From: Anaeromyces robustus
Taxonomy: Eukaryota > Neocallimastigomycota > Neocallimastigomycetes > Neocallimastigales > Neocallimastigaceae
Assembly (NCBI GenBank): GCA_002104895.1
Contig: MCFG01000041.1
Coordinates: 167,501-231,500 of the forward strand
DNA length: 64,000 nucleotides
Reading direction: 5' to 3'
Shown: in pieces, positions 53,688-64,000 of the stretch
Position numbering within the stretch: position 1 is the stretch's first letter
How the letters are laid out: each line of letters begins with the position of its first letter
Translations under genes and position numbers: made by a program
Notes under the pieces: model-generated
What the model was told of the DNA's origin: nothing
Databases searched by the model: none
What the model saw: only the letters and a program-made list of their open reading frames with translations

Positions 53688-55001
53688 ATGGTTAAGGAAT
53701 ATTTCCCAAACATTCAAAAGATTAAGTTCGAAGGTAAGGATTCCAAGAATCCATTAGCCTTCCACTATTACGATGCTGAAAAGGAAGTTATGGGTAAGAA
53801 GATGAAGGATTGGTTACGTTTTGCCATGGCCTGGTGGCACACTCTTTGTGCTGAAGGTGCTGACCAATTCGGTGGAGGTACAAAGACCTTCCCATGGAAC
53901 GAAGGTTCCGACCCAATTGAAATTGCTAAGCAAAAGGTCGATGCTGGTTTCGAAATCATGACCAAGCTTGGTATTGAACACTACTGTTTCCACGATGTTG
54001 ATCTTGTCGATGAAGGTAACTCTGTTGAAGAATACGAAAAGAACCTTAAGGCCGTTGTTGCTTACTTAAAGGAAAAGCAAAATGAAACCGGTATTAAGCT
54101 TCTCTGGAGTACCGCCAATGTTTTCGGTAACAAGCGTTACATGAACGGTGCTTCCACTAACCCAGACTTCGATGTCGTTGCCCGTGCCATCGTTCAAATT
54201 AAGAACGCCATGGATGCTGGTATCGAACTCGGTGCTGAAAACTACGTCTTCTGGGGTGGTCGTGAAGGTTACATGAGTCTCCTTAACACTGACCAAAAGC
54301 GTGAAAAGGAACACATGGCTACTATGCTCGGTATGGCCAGAGATTACGCTCGTTCCAAGGGTTTCAAGGGTACTTTCCTCATTGAACCAAAGCCAATGGA
54401 ACCAACCAAGCACCAATACGATGTTGACACTGAAACTGTTATTGGTTTCCTTAGAGCTCACGGTTTAGACAAGGACTTCAAGATTAACATTGAAGTTAAC
54501 CACGCTACTCTTGCTGGTCACACTTTCGAACACGAACTTGCCTGTGCTGTTGATGCCGGTATGCTCGGTTCCATTGATGCTAACCGTGGTGATTACCAAA
54601 ACGGTTGGGATACTGATCAATTCCCAATTGACCAATACGAACTTGTTCAAGCTTGGATGGAAATTATCCGTGGTGGTGGTTTCACTACTGGTGGTACTAA
54701 CTTCGATGCCAAGACCCGTCGTAACTCTACCGATCTTGAAGACATCATCATTGCCCACATTTCTGGTATGGATGCCATGGCTCGTGCTCTTGAAAACGCT
54801 GCCAAGCTTCTTACTGAATCTCCATACAAGAAGATGAAGGCTGACCGTTACGCTTCCTTCGACTCTGGTATGGGTAAGGACTTCGAAGATGGTAAGCTTA
54901 CCTTAGAACAAGTTTACGAATACGGTAAGAAGAACGGTGAACCAAAACAAACCTCTGGTAAACAAGAACTTTACGAAGCTATTGTTGCCATGTACATGTA
55001 A
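53688..55001 (+). CDS. xylA: Xylose isomerase
   Basis: Single exon, 437 residues, the same length as the Piromyces sp. E2 enzyme and nearly identical through most of its sequence. It converts D-xylose to D-xylulose in the cytosol without a redox cofactor; XylB then phosphorylates the product. The TIM-barrel active site is complete: His102 and Asp105 in CFHDVDLV, Glu233 and Lys235 in [14 protein letters not shown], Glu269 and His272 in [12 protein letters not shown], Asp297 in SIDANRGD, Asp308 and Asp310 in GWDTDQFP, and Asp340 in GGTNFDAK, the two-metal site of class II isomerases. The start ATG directly follows an A-rich leader and matches the family (MVKEYFP here, MAKEYFP in Piromyces). It differs from that protein at the last residue (MYM). 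Codon use is the most biased in the window (AAG, TTC, AAC, GGT), which suggests very high expression. Bacterial (Bacteroidetes-like) origin is the accepted view for this gene. Confidence 0.99.
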   Translation: MVKEYFPNIQKIKFEGKDSKNPLAFHYYDAEKEVMGKKMKDWLRFAMAWWHTLCAEGADQFGGGTKTFPWNEGSDPIEIAKQKVDAGFEIMTKLGIEHYCFHDVDLVDEGNSVEEYEKNLKAVVAYLKEKQNETGIKLLWSTANVFGNKRYMNGASTNPDFDVVARAIVQIKNAMDAGIELGAENYVFWGGREGYMSLLNTDQKREKEHMATMLGMARDYARSKGFKGTFLIEPKPMEPTKHQYDVDTETVIGFLRAHGLDKDFKINIEVNHATLAGHTFEHELACAVDAGMLGSIDANRGDYQNGWDTDQFPIDQYELVQAWMEIIRGGGFTTGGTNFDAKTRRNSTDLEDIIIAHISGMDAMARALENAAKLLTESPYKKMKADRYASFDSGMGKDFEDGKLTLEQVYEYGKKNGEPKQTSGKQELYEAIVAMYM

Positions 55002-58000
55002 GTTGGTTATAAAAGGGAAATAGTAGTTTTTTTTTTGGGTTAATCTATTAATTAGCCATTGCCAAAAAAGGCCATTTATTTATTTATCTAAATAAATAGA
55101 AAAATAAATAAATTTACTTAGTAAATAAATACTAGAGTAATAAAACTAATAATAATTAATATAATAAATTAAAAATTAAAAAATAAAAAATAAAATTAAA
55201 TAATTAGATAAAATAGAAAAAATAGGAAAAAATTTTATGCATATAAAAAAAATAAAATAATAATAAAAAAAAAAACCCAAAATGTATAAATAATAAATAA
55301 TAATAAAAAAACTAAAAAAAATAAAATAAAGAAAGCAAAAATAATATAAAAAATAAATAATAAATAATGAATGTTTTTTAATGAATTTTGTGTTTTTACG
55401 AATGTAAAATAATAATTGTTTTGTCCTTTTTATTATTTTTAATTTAAAATTTTTTAATATTTAATATATATTATTGATATTGATAAATGAATAATAGATA
55501 GTTTTTTATTTTTATTTTTAGTACCATAATTAATTCAGATGAAAAAGTGTAAACATAAAAAGAATTAATTTTTTTGAATTTCTTGTCCCAAAAAAAATTA
55601 AAATGAAGAAAATTATGCGGGGATGATTAAATCAATAAAAAAGGAAATTAATAAAAACAATATATTATTTATTTATTTAAAGGAAAAGTTATATTGTAAT
55701 TTTTTAGTACTCATGGAATTAACTGAGTTTTAATTATTTTTACTTGTAAATATTCTTTTTTGACTATTTCAAAAAAAAGAAAAGAATTAAAAAAAGTGTG
55801 GGGAAAAGTTTTGATCTTAATATATTTTTTTTCCTTTTATATAATAATAATAATAACAAAATAAAAAATAAAAAAAATAAAAAATACAAAAATAAATAAT
55901 AGAGAATGGATGATTACACACAGCATGGACAAAACCTAAAAAAATAAACAAAGAAAAATAAACAAATAAACAAGGGATAAAATCATATATAATATACAAT
56001 AAAAACAAAAAAATTATATATATATATTTATTGTTTATTTATTGTTTATTTATTTTATTTATTTCTTTTGTAAATAAAACGATATTTATTTTTATTGTTT
56101 ATTTACAGGAGAAATAAAGATAAAATGGGTTCATTACTACACTAAATAAACATATAAAATATAAATAAATAAATAAAAAAAAAAAAAAAAAAAAAAATAA
56201 AAAATAAACAATAAAATAAAATAAAAAATAAAAAACGTGATTATATTTTAAGCAATTATTTATTCTATTATTTATTTTGAATAATATTCAAATCTACTAC
56301 TATTTTTTATTTATTTATTTATTTATTTTTTTGTTATTTATTCATGTGTTCTTTATCGATCGATAATAATAAATAAAAGTAAGCCAAAAAAAAAAAAATA
56401 AATAACAATAATAATAATAAATAACAATAACAAAATGAAAATAAAATAAATATTATAATAATAAATAATAAAAAAATAATAATAAAAAAAAAAGGGATAT
56501 AAAGAATAAAAAAGAATAAAAAAGAAATAATAATAAATATTAATAATAAAAAAACAATAACAATAACAATATAATATTTACCTATTTTTATTTATTTATT
56601 TATTTTTGTTATAAAAGATTTTATTTACTTTTTAATTATAAATTATTATTATAATTAAAGATTTATAAATGTCATAATATTATTAATAAATGTCATAATA
56701 TTTAAAATACTATAATTAAATATATTTTATTTTATTTTTTAATGTATTATTATATTAATTAATTTAAATTCTAGAATTATATGTTAATTGTTAATTATAT
56801 ATAATTATTGATATAATTATATTATAATATAATCTAATATAAAAATCTTACATATAATATATACTTAGTGTATATTATTTCATATAAAAATTGAATTGTT
56901 TCATTTTTATATAATAGAAAAAAATGTTTTCATTTTTTCGTGTTCAAAAAATATATAAAAAAATTTTTTTTTATATTTATTAAATTTTTATAAACAAAAT
57001 TAAAAAAAACAAAAAAAAAAAAAAAAACAATAAATTATGATTTATGGTTTATTTTTTTTTATTATTTTTTAATGTTTATTTTTATATTATTATACTATTG
57101 TTATATTATGTATAATATATTGTTATATAAATAGATAATGTATATGTACAATACAAGATAACAATTACAATGTATTACATTAATATTAATAATAGCATAA
57201 AACAAAGAATCTTTTATTTATACTATAGTTGCACAAACAAAAGAGATAATGATGATAAAAAAAAAAAAAAAGAGAAACATAATATCAACAACAATAATAA
57301 TAATAAAATTTATTTTAAGAATAATTTTAAACCATATAGATTTAAAGATTTAGGAATTTGGTATTTTTATGTGTGACATGTCTTAAATTTTTTTAATAAA
57401 CTCAAAAAAAAAATTGATTATCTCAAAAATATTTATTCATCTGGAACACATCCCCACACTGTTAAAGTGAAAAAAAAAATAGGTTTTTAGAATATCATAT
57501 TTTCATTGTTTTTTTTTAATTATATTTATTTCTATAATTTATCCATATGTATTTTTAATAATTTATCCAATCATCCTATTATTAATATCCAATAATAATA
57601 TTAAATAATTTATTACTTGGTAGGTATAGATATATTAATGTAGTAATATTTATCTTTTTATCGATTAATTTTTTAATTATTAGAATTAATATAAATATTA
57701 ATAAATAATATAATAAAAAAAAGTGTATGTAACCCGGCTTATTTTTTTTTTAATTAAATATTTAATATACTGTGTATAACGATAATATGAAGCCATTTTT
57801 TAAAAAATTTTTTTGTACTTCGAAAAAAAAGTATATTGTTTAAAAAAATAAGGAAAGTCAATGGATATGGATATAATTGATAAATGATACATTTATATAG
57901 TGTAAATAAAATACTTAATATAATAAATATATAAAAGATATATAAAATAATGTAGATGTCTAAATATTAATATAAAAATATAAAAAAAAAATAAATATTT

Positions 58001-58376
58001 TAATAATTTATTAATATATTTTAATTATTAAATATAAATTAAATTTTTATATGTAGTTCAAGTGATTTATAAAAAAGGAAATGCAAATATGTATTTTGTA
58101 ACCCATAGTTATTATTAATAAGGTGGAAGTAATGGAAAAAAAGATATTTACTTATTCACTTATTTTAAAAGTGTATTAGTAATCAAAAGGAAGTATAGAT
58201 GGAATAAAAAAAAATATATATAGATGAAAGTAAATAAAAAAGAATAAAAAGAATAAAATAATAAATAAAATAAATAAAAATAATTAATAAAAATAAATAA
58301 AAAAAATAAATAAAAATAAATAGAAATAAATAAAAATAAATAAAAATAAATAATAAATATAAATAAATAATAAATA

Positions 58377-58415
<39 letters not shown>

Positions 58416-60401
58416 AGTGTAATTAAATATTTTTTATTAATAATATTTTGTTTTCCATAGTTTTCCCTATTTTTTCTATATTATCAAAAATAATTAAGGT
58501 TTATTATTAATTTATTTATTTATTTATTTTTTGTAATATTATTGGCTAATTGATTTACTGATTCATTGATTTCTTGATATATTGATTTATTTATTTTAAT
58601 ATTAATTATAATATATATTTCTATATATTAATAAATTAAATTTTTTTAATCAATTATTATTAATTTAACTATATAAGTAAATTTAATAATTAAACCTTTT
58701 TTTTTAATATACAAATTTTTAAAAATATATTATTAAAATAATTAATAAATATTAATATAAATATTATATATTAATGTTTTATTTTTTTTAAGTAATATAA
58801 TGTAAATATTTCATTTTTTTATTTTTTTAGCTTATCATAAATTTCCTTAAACAAAATTAATTTATAATTAATTTTAATTTTGTTTTTTAAAGTGTTAAGT
58901 TTAATTTTTTAATATGATGAAAGACATCATCATCAATAATTATATTAATTTTTTTATTATAGAATATGAGTAATTTATTTATTTATTCTTTCTTTTTCTT
59001 TTCTTTTTTCTTTTTTTTTTATGGAATCTGCTATCTTGATTGATTAATTTTAATTTCTATTATACGTAAACTTTTTTTTATAAATTAAATTTTTAATAAA
59101 AAATATTCTATAATAGTAAATCAATAATAAAATCTTCCCCGTAAAAAAATAAAAAAATAAAAAGAAAACCTCATAAAATAGTTTATCTGTTCTCCTCATA
59201 AAATAAAAAAAAAAAACAGTTTTTATTTGTATCATTTATATATTGTAATTTTTGTTGGTAATAGATTAAATTAATACATTTTATTATATTAAAACTATGC
59301 TACATAATGTATATAAAAATGTATCAGCATAATTTTAATATAATAAATACAACTGTTTCAAATAAAAAAAAAAAAAAAGTATTTTTATAAATATTTCAAT
59401 GAATTATAAATTAAAATAAAGTAATTTTTATAATATTAATTATTAATTATTAATAAGTCATAAATAATTTTGATAATAAATAAAACAAATAAATATAATA
59501 AATGATAAAAATGATTTAAGTATTTAAGCATTATTATATTATCTTATTATTATCTATGTATATGTATACATAAGTATAAATAATGTAAACAAAATAAAAT
59601 AAAAAAATAAATAAATAAATAAACATAATAAATTAATAAGATTTTAATTTAAATTAATCATAAACTTTAATTTCAATATAAATTTATATTTTATTTAATA
59701 TTTATTAAGATGAAAAAAAAAAAAAAAAGTTTAGATAGAAAAAAAGAAAAAAGATTATATTCCTTTTGTTTCATTTATATAATTTAAATATACCGTTTTT
59801 TTATTTATATAATAAAGATTTGAATAAATAAATGAATATATTAAGATTTAAATAAAACAAACTAAATATAATAATTTTTTTTTGAATATTCTGATTTAAA
59901 TGATATATTTATTATTTGTTAAATCTGTAATAAGTTATAAAATATAATAGAATTATAATAATTATAATAATTAAAACTTTTTTGGTTTGTTTTTTTATCC
60001 TTACTACAAGTTTATGTCTTTTTTTTTCTATATTATAATTTTCATTTCTATTATTTACACATAAAAAAAAAAAAAAACTTTTTTTATATCATAATTTGTT
60101 TATAGTATAACTCTTTTAAGTAATAATTACATTTATATTAAAATAAAGATAAAAGTAAATAAACAAATAAAAATAAACTTTATTTAATATCAATAAATAA
60201 AAATAAATAAAAATAAATAATTTTTTATTTTATTATATTAGTTATAAGTAATATTTGAAATAATAATTTTTATTTATTTTTTTTTTAATCCTTTCTAATA
60301 AATAAAATAAATATAAATAAATAAATAAAATTTAAAAATTTAAAATTTAAAATAGTATTATAGAATATTCTACATAATGCTTATTTTTTATTTTATTTAT
60401 T

Positions 60402-60432
<31 letters not shown>

Positions 60433-60879
60433 TTATTTATTTATTTTTTATACATATTTCCAAATTTAGTTAAATTCCCAAATAATATTTCTTGATATAT
60501 TGATATATTACTAACGAATAATTATTTTCCATAATAATTAAAAATAAAATAATTACATTTAATTTTATATACTACTTAACTTATATAATACTTTTTTTAT
60601 TTTAAATTATTATAAGTAACTGGAGATTAATGTAAATAATTATTATTTCTTTAATATATTCTAATATTTATTTATTTATTTATATATAAATATTAATAAA
60701 AAATATATAAAGAATAAACAAATATATAAAAAATTCTATATAATAAATTTTATAATTTTATAATACATTGAATTATATATATATATGTAACATATATGTA
60801 TATAATTCAATCTATTATAAATATTATTAAATATCATTATTAAATATTAAATATTAAACATTAAATATTAACATTATTA
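55002..60879. other. AT-rich gene-poor spacer downstream of xylA
   Basis: About 5.9 kb without a supported gene. It contains AAT/AAAT repeats (58240-58416, 60400-60450), A runs (56169-56200) and TA palindromes. Small open frames at 55817-56008, 57170-57376 and 59050-59235 are Lys/Asn- or Phe-rich, lack any conserved feature and were not accepted. Confidence 0.7.
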
Positions 60880-61690
60880 AACATTTATCATTGAAAATTA
60901 TATATTAATCATTTAATATTAAAAAAAAATTATAATATATATATATATATTATAATTTATATTATTAAGTATTTATGTCTCAATTATATTTGGTTGATTC
61001 ATTTCATTTCACAAAAATATGCCATGCTTAACATGTCTTCCTCAGATACTAATGATGATAGGTTAAGCATATATATCCATTTATATATATATATTACTTT
61101 ATATATCATTTTAAACTTTTAAACTTTTAAACTTTTAGTATAAATTATAATAATTACTATTTTTTTTTATTTTATTTTATAATTTACTAATTATTATTTT
61201 TATAAATCATAAATTTATGTTTTTATCATTATTTTATATATTTTCACATGATAGTATTTATATTTTCTATAATTTTCTTTATTAAACATTAAACATAAAC
61301 ATAAAACATTTATCATTTAAAATTATATATTAATCATTTAATATAGCGAAAATTATAAATATATTATAATTTATATTATTAAATATATATATATGTATGT
61401 TTCAATTATATTCGATCAGAGGATGCTTGATTCATCTCATTTCACAAAAATATACCATGCTTAACATATTTTTCTCAGATGCTAATGATGATATGTTAAT
61501 GATGATATGTTAAGCATATTTATACATGTATATTACTTTATATATCTTTTTTTAAACTTTTAAACTTTTAAACTTTTAAACTTTTAAACTTTTAGTTTAA
61601 ATTATAATAATTAGGATTATTTTTATAAATCATAAATTTATGTTTTTATCATTATTTTATATATTTTCACATGATAATATTTATATTTTC
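60880..61690. repeat. Tandem duplication, about 400-bp unit, with a conserved hairpin
   Basis: Unit 1 (about 60880-61275) and unit 2 (about 61300-61690) share AAAATTATATATTAATCATT, ATTTCACAAAAATAT, CCATGCTTAACAT, TATTACTTTATATATC, several AAACTTTT copies, and CATAAATTTATGTTTTTATC to TATTTTCACATGATA. In each, an ATGCTTAAC arm pairs with GTTAAGCAT about 30-40 nt later; the stem is 9 bp in unit 1 and 11 bp in unit 2. The loop keeps GCTAATGATGAT or ACTAATGATGAT. No coding frame spans it. Confidence 0.75.
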
Positions 61691-62041
61691 TATAATTTTT
61701 TTTTTTTAAATATAATTATTTTTGTTACTTTAATAATTATAAATTTTAAGGTAAGACTTTAAATAATAAATAATTTTTTTATAAATAATTATTATTATTA
61801 TTGAATTTTAATTATGTTTTAAAATTTAAATTCAGTAGCAATTTTTTATAATTTTTAAAGTAAGTTTTTTAAATTTCTTTTTTTTTCTTTTATTATTTAA
61901 TTTTTGGTTGGGTATATTATACAATTTTTTTTTATTTTATTTTAAAAATAAAAATATATATAAATATAATTTTTTTAAAAAAAAACAATAAATAAGAAAT
62001 AATTATAATTTTAATTTATTAATAAATATAAAAAAAAAAAC

Positions 62042-62903
62042 ATGAATTCAAATTTTGATGATATTTTTTCTTTTGAAGATGCTTCAAAAACTTATAAAAA
62101 GTAAAGATATATAAATAATAAATAATAACTATTAATTATAATAAATTAATAAATAATTATAAACATAATAATAATATATATATAAATATAATAATGATAA
62201 TTGAATAAAATATGATATATTATGAAATTTGGAATTTTTAATTTCAATTTAATTAATGAAAGAAAAAAAAATATTATAAAAAATAATAATATTATTATAT
62301 ATATTTTACATTAATATATATATATATAATTTAAGAAATTTAATAATTCATTATTAATCTCTATAAAATTGTTGAATTTAAATTTATAATTATTTTATAA
62401 AAAATAAATATAAAAATAAAATAAATAGATATAAAGGTAAATGTAAAACAGATGCAGATTGTCCTGATGATTTAACATGTTTATATGATAACTTTTGTCA
62501 ATTAAGTTTTCAATGTAGTGAACATGATTTAACAAGATGTTATAATTATAATAAAGATAGAGAAGATTATATGAAGTATCGTGGTAGTTGTGTTTCAAAT
62601 AAAGACTGCTTAACCAATTCATGTATCGATGGTAACTGTTCTGGAAGACTTGTTTATTGTAGCGTAGGAAGTGGCGAAGCTGAATGTGGTTTAGATACTG
62701 GAGAAACATGTACAAAGGATAGTGAATGTTTAGAACATAATTGTAAAGATGGTATATGTGAAAAATATGATGCTTCTAAAGACTTTAATAGACTTGCTCT
62801 TATAGTTGTTATTGGAATATTAATATTTTTATTAATTTGTTATTATTTATGGCCAAAATTATTTGGTAAAAAAGACATGAATAAAAAAAATAGAAAAAAG
62901 TAA
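62042..62903 (+). CDS. Small Cys-rich protein with one C-terminal transmembrane helix
   Basis: Two exons, 62042-62100 and 62429-62903, with a 328-nt GT..AG intron; the junction forms a Lys codon. Product about 177 residues. The N-terminal 20 residues (MNSNFDDIFSFEDASKTYKK) are not a signal peptide. Next comes a Cys-rich domain of about 120 residues with repeated CxxDxDC..LxC and CxxNxDCxxxxC patterns (CKTDADCPDDLTC, CVSNKDCLTNSC, CTKDSECLEHNC), like small disulphide-knotted modules. A hydrophobic helix (LALIVVIGILIFLLICYYLW) and a basic tail (KKDMNKKNRKK) end the protein. The Cys domain would be extracellular, so either the protein is a type III membrane protein or an upstream exon with a signal peptide was missed. 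I saw no convincing one in the preceding repeat region. Family not recognised. Confidence 0.75.
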
Positions 62904-62951
62904 AGAAAAAATAAAATTATTTAATATTTTTTTTTTCTTTTTTTTTTTTTC

Positions 62952-62984
<33 letters not shown>

Positions 62985-63329
62985 CAAATAATATACAATG
63001 GAAATTTAATTTAAAAAAAAAAAAAAAAAAAAACTTTCGGATAGACAGATTCTTAAAATATATGTATATTATATTTTTTTTAAAATATAAAAAAAAAAAA
63101 AAAAAGAAAAATAAAATATTAATTATTCATAAAATATATATTTTTTAAATAACATAATTATATATATATATATATATATAATTTTAAAAAATAATGACCA
63201 AATTTTGAATTAAAACTTTTTTTTTTTTAATTATATGATTATAATTAAATATTTAAGATAATTTATTTATAACTTACATTATTCCAATTAAGTTGGAATA
63301 AATATTTTCTCATTTGAAGAATTATTACT

Positions 63330-63368
<39 letters not shown>

Positions 63369-63528
63369 TTTTTTTTAGTTTGAAGAAAGAGAATACACAT
63401 CTGAATTAAAGTTGATGTTGTGTCCACTAAAAATCTTCTTTGTTTAATGTTAATTATTATTATTTCTTATAAAGGAAGGTAATTCCTAATACCTTATAAT
63501 AGTTGAAATAATGTCGTAGTTTTCGAGA

Positions 63529-63568
<40 letters not shown>

Positions 63569-64000
63569 TTATCAGTTAGACGTTGCCGTTCTTGGTCTTT
63601 TGAAGAATGTGAATTTGTACTATTCAAATAACAATCCTAAAAAAAAAAACGATACCAATAATATACATATTATTAGTATAATTTTTTTTTGTTTAAAAAT
63701 CAATTCAATTCAACAAGGTATATGGAAGAGGGAAGCTTCTTTGAACTTTTGTAATGATATAATGATATTCAATTAATTGTTTTCTTTACTTCATTATCGA
63801 AAATGCAGAGAAAGAATAGATAAAATTTATGATTGATATACTCTTTTTTTTTTTTTTTTTTTTATTTTTTTATTTTTTTATTTTATCCAACAAAAGTAAT
63901 GAAGAAGTCATTGATGAAATTTAATGAATTCCATTCTATCTAATTAGAGAGAAGAAAAGGAAATCAAAAAAAAAAAAAATTCAATATTCAAAGGATTTAT
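62904..64000. other. AT-rich 3' region and window edge
   Basis: It contains homopolymer runs (62930-62985, 63010-63032), a (TTTA)n tract at about 63330-63370 and a (TTA)n tract at about 63531-63569. From about 63375 to 63950 the base composition is less extreme, with short codon-like stretches such as FEEREYTSELKLMLCPLKIF (from about 63380) that end at stops. This may be the edge of a neighbouring gene or a decayed one; I cannot support a model. Confidence 0.5.

Noticed and set aside
57170-57376. A 68-residue Lys/Asn-rich frame
   Set aside because: Low-complexity AAA/AAT translation with no signal peptide, motif or splice partner.
61021-61070. C/D-box snoRNA suggested by TGATGAT near CTCAG
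   Set aside because: A correctly oriented CTGA D box and a closing terminal stem are not present on either strand.

Overview
The window is about 64 kb of extremely AT-rich, intron-bearing nuclear DNA from an anaerobic gut fungus (Neocallimastigomycota, close to Piromyces or Neocallimastix). Four things point there. xylA and xylB match the proteins known from Piromyces sp. E2 in length and nearly throughout in sequence. A GH5 cellulase carries three fungal (CBM10-type) dockerins. Three class C-type receptors have bacterial-style sugar-binding ectodomains. Intergenic DNA and introns consist almost only of A/T runs and (TTTA)n or (TTA)n microsatellites. Gene models were built by eye from GT..AG junctions, reading-frame continuity and agreement between paralogues.

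Layout. 1.1-2.9 kb (-): a five-helix membrane protein with an Asn-rich tail. 5.5-6.1 kb (+): a secreted precursor packed with GIRH-KR repeats, probably processed by a Kex2-like protease. 8.7-10.9 kb (+): a three-dockerin GH5 endoglucanase in four exons, one of them 16 nt long. 11.5-12.8 kb (-): a membrane-anchored expansin-like protein. 16.2-21.2 kb (+): receptor copy 1, preceded by a broken duplicate of its first exons and holding a roughly 510-bp TTA repeat in one intron. 22.3-23.5 kb: the 3' end of a non-LTR retrotransposon beside a broken gene. 24.8-27.7 kb (-): a secreted Cys-rich protein with four tandem 135-nt exons. 30.5-33.5 and 36.9-39.8 kb (+): receptor copies 2 and 3, each behind inverted repeats and a SINE-like insertion. 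40.3-40.9 kb: a MITE-like element. 47.6-49.1 kb (+) xylB and 53.7-55.0 kb (+) xylA. 62.0-62.9 kb (+): a small Cys-rich protein with one membrane segment.

Several genes fit one theme: sensing plant polysaccharide (solute-binding-protein receptors), loosening and cutting it (expansin, dockerin-GH5), and bringing the released xylose into the pentose phosphate pathway (xylose isomerase, then xylulokinase). xylA, xylB and the GH5 gene are visibly richer in G/C and in C- or G-ending codons than the receptors, in keeping with high expression and, for the xyl genes, proposed bacterial ancestry.

The most unusual items are the GIRH repeat precursor, the receptor array with interlocked inverted repeats over a signal-peptide exon, and a set of short interspersed elements whose 3' tail, including a stem-loop, matches the tail of the retrotransposon fragment in this same window.
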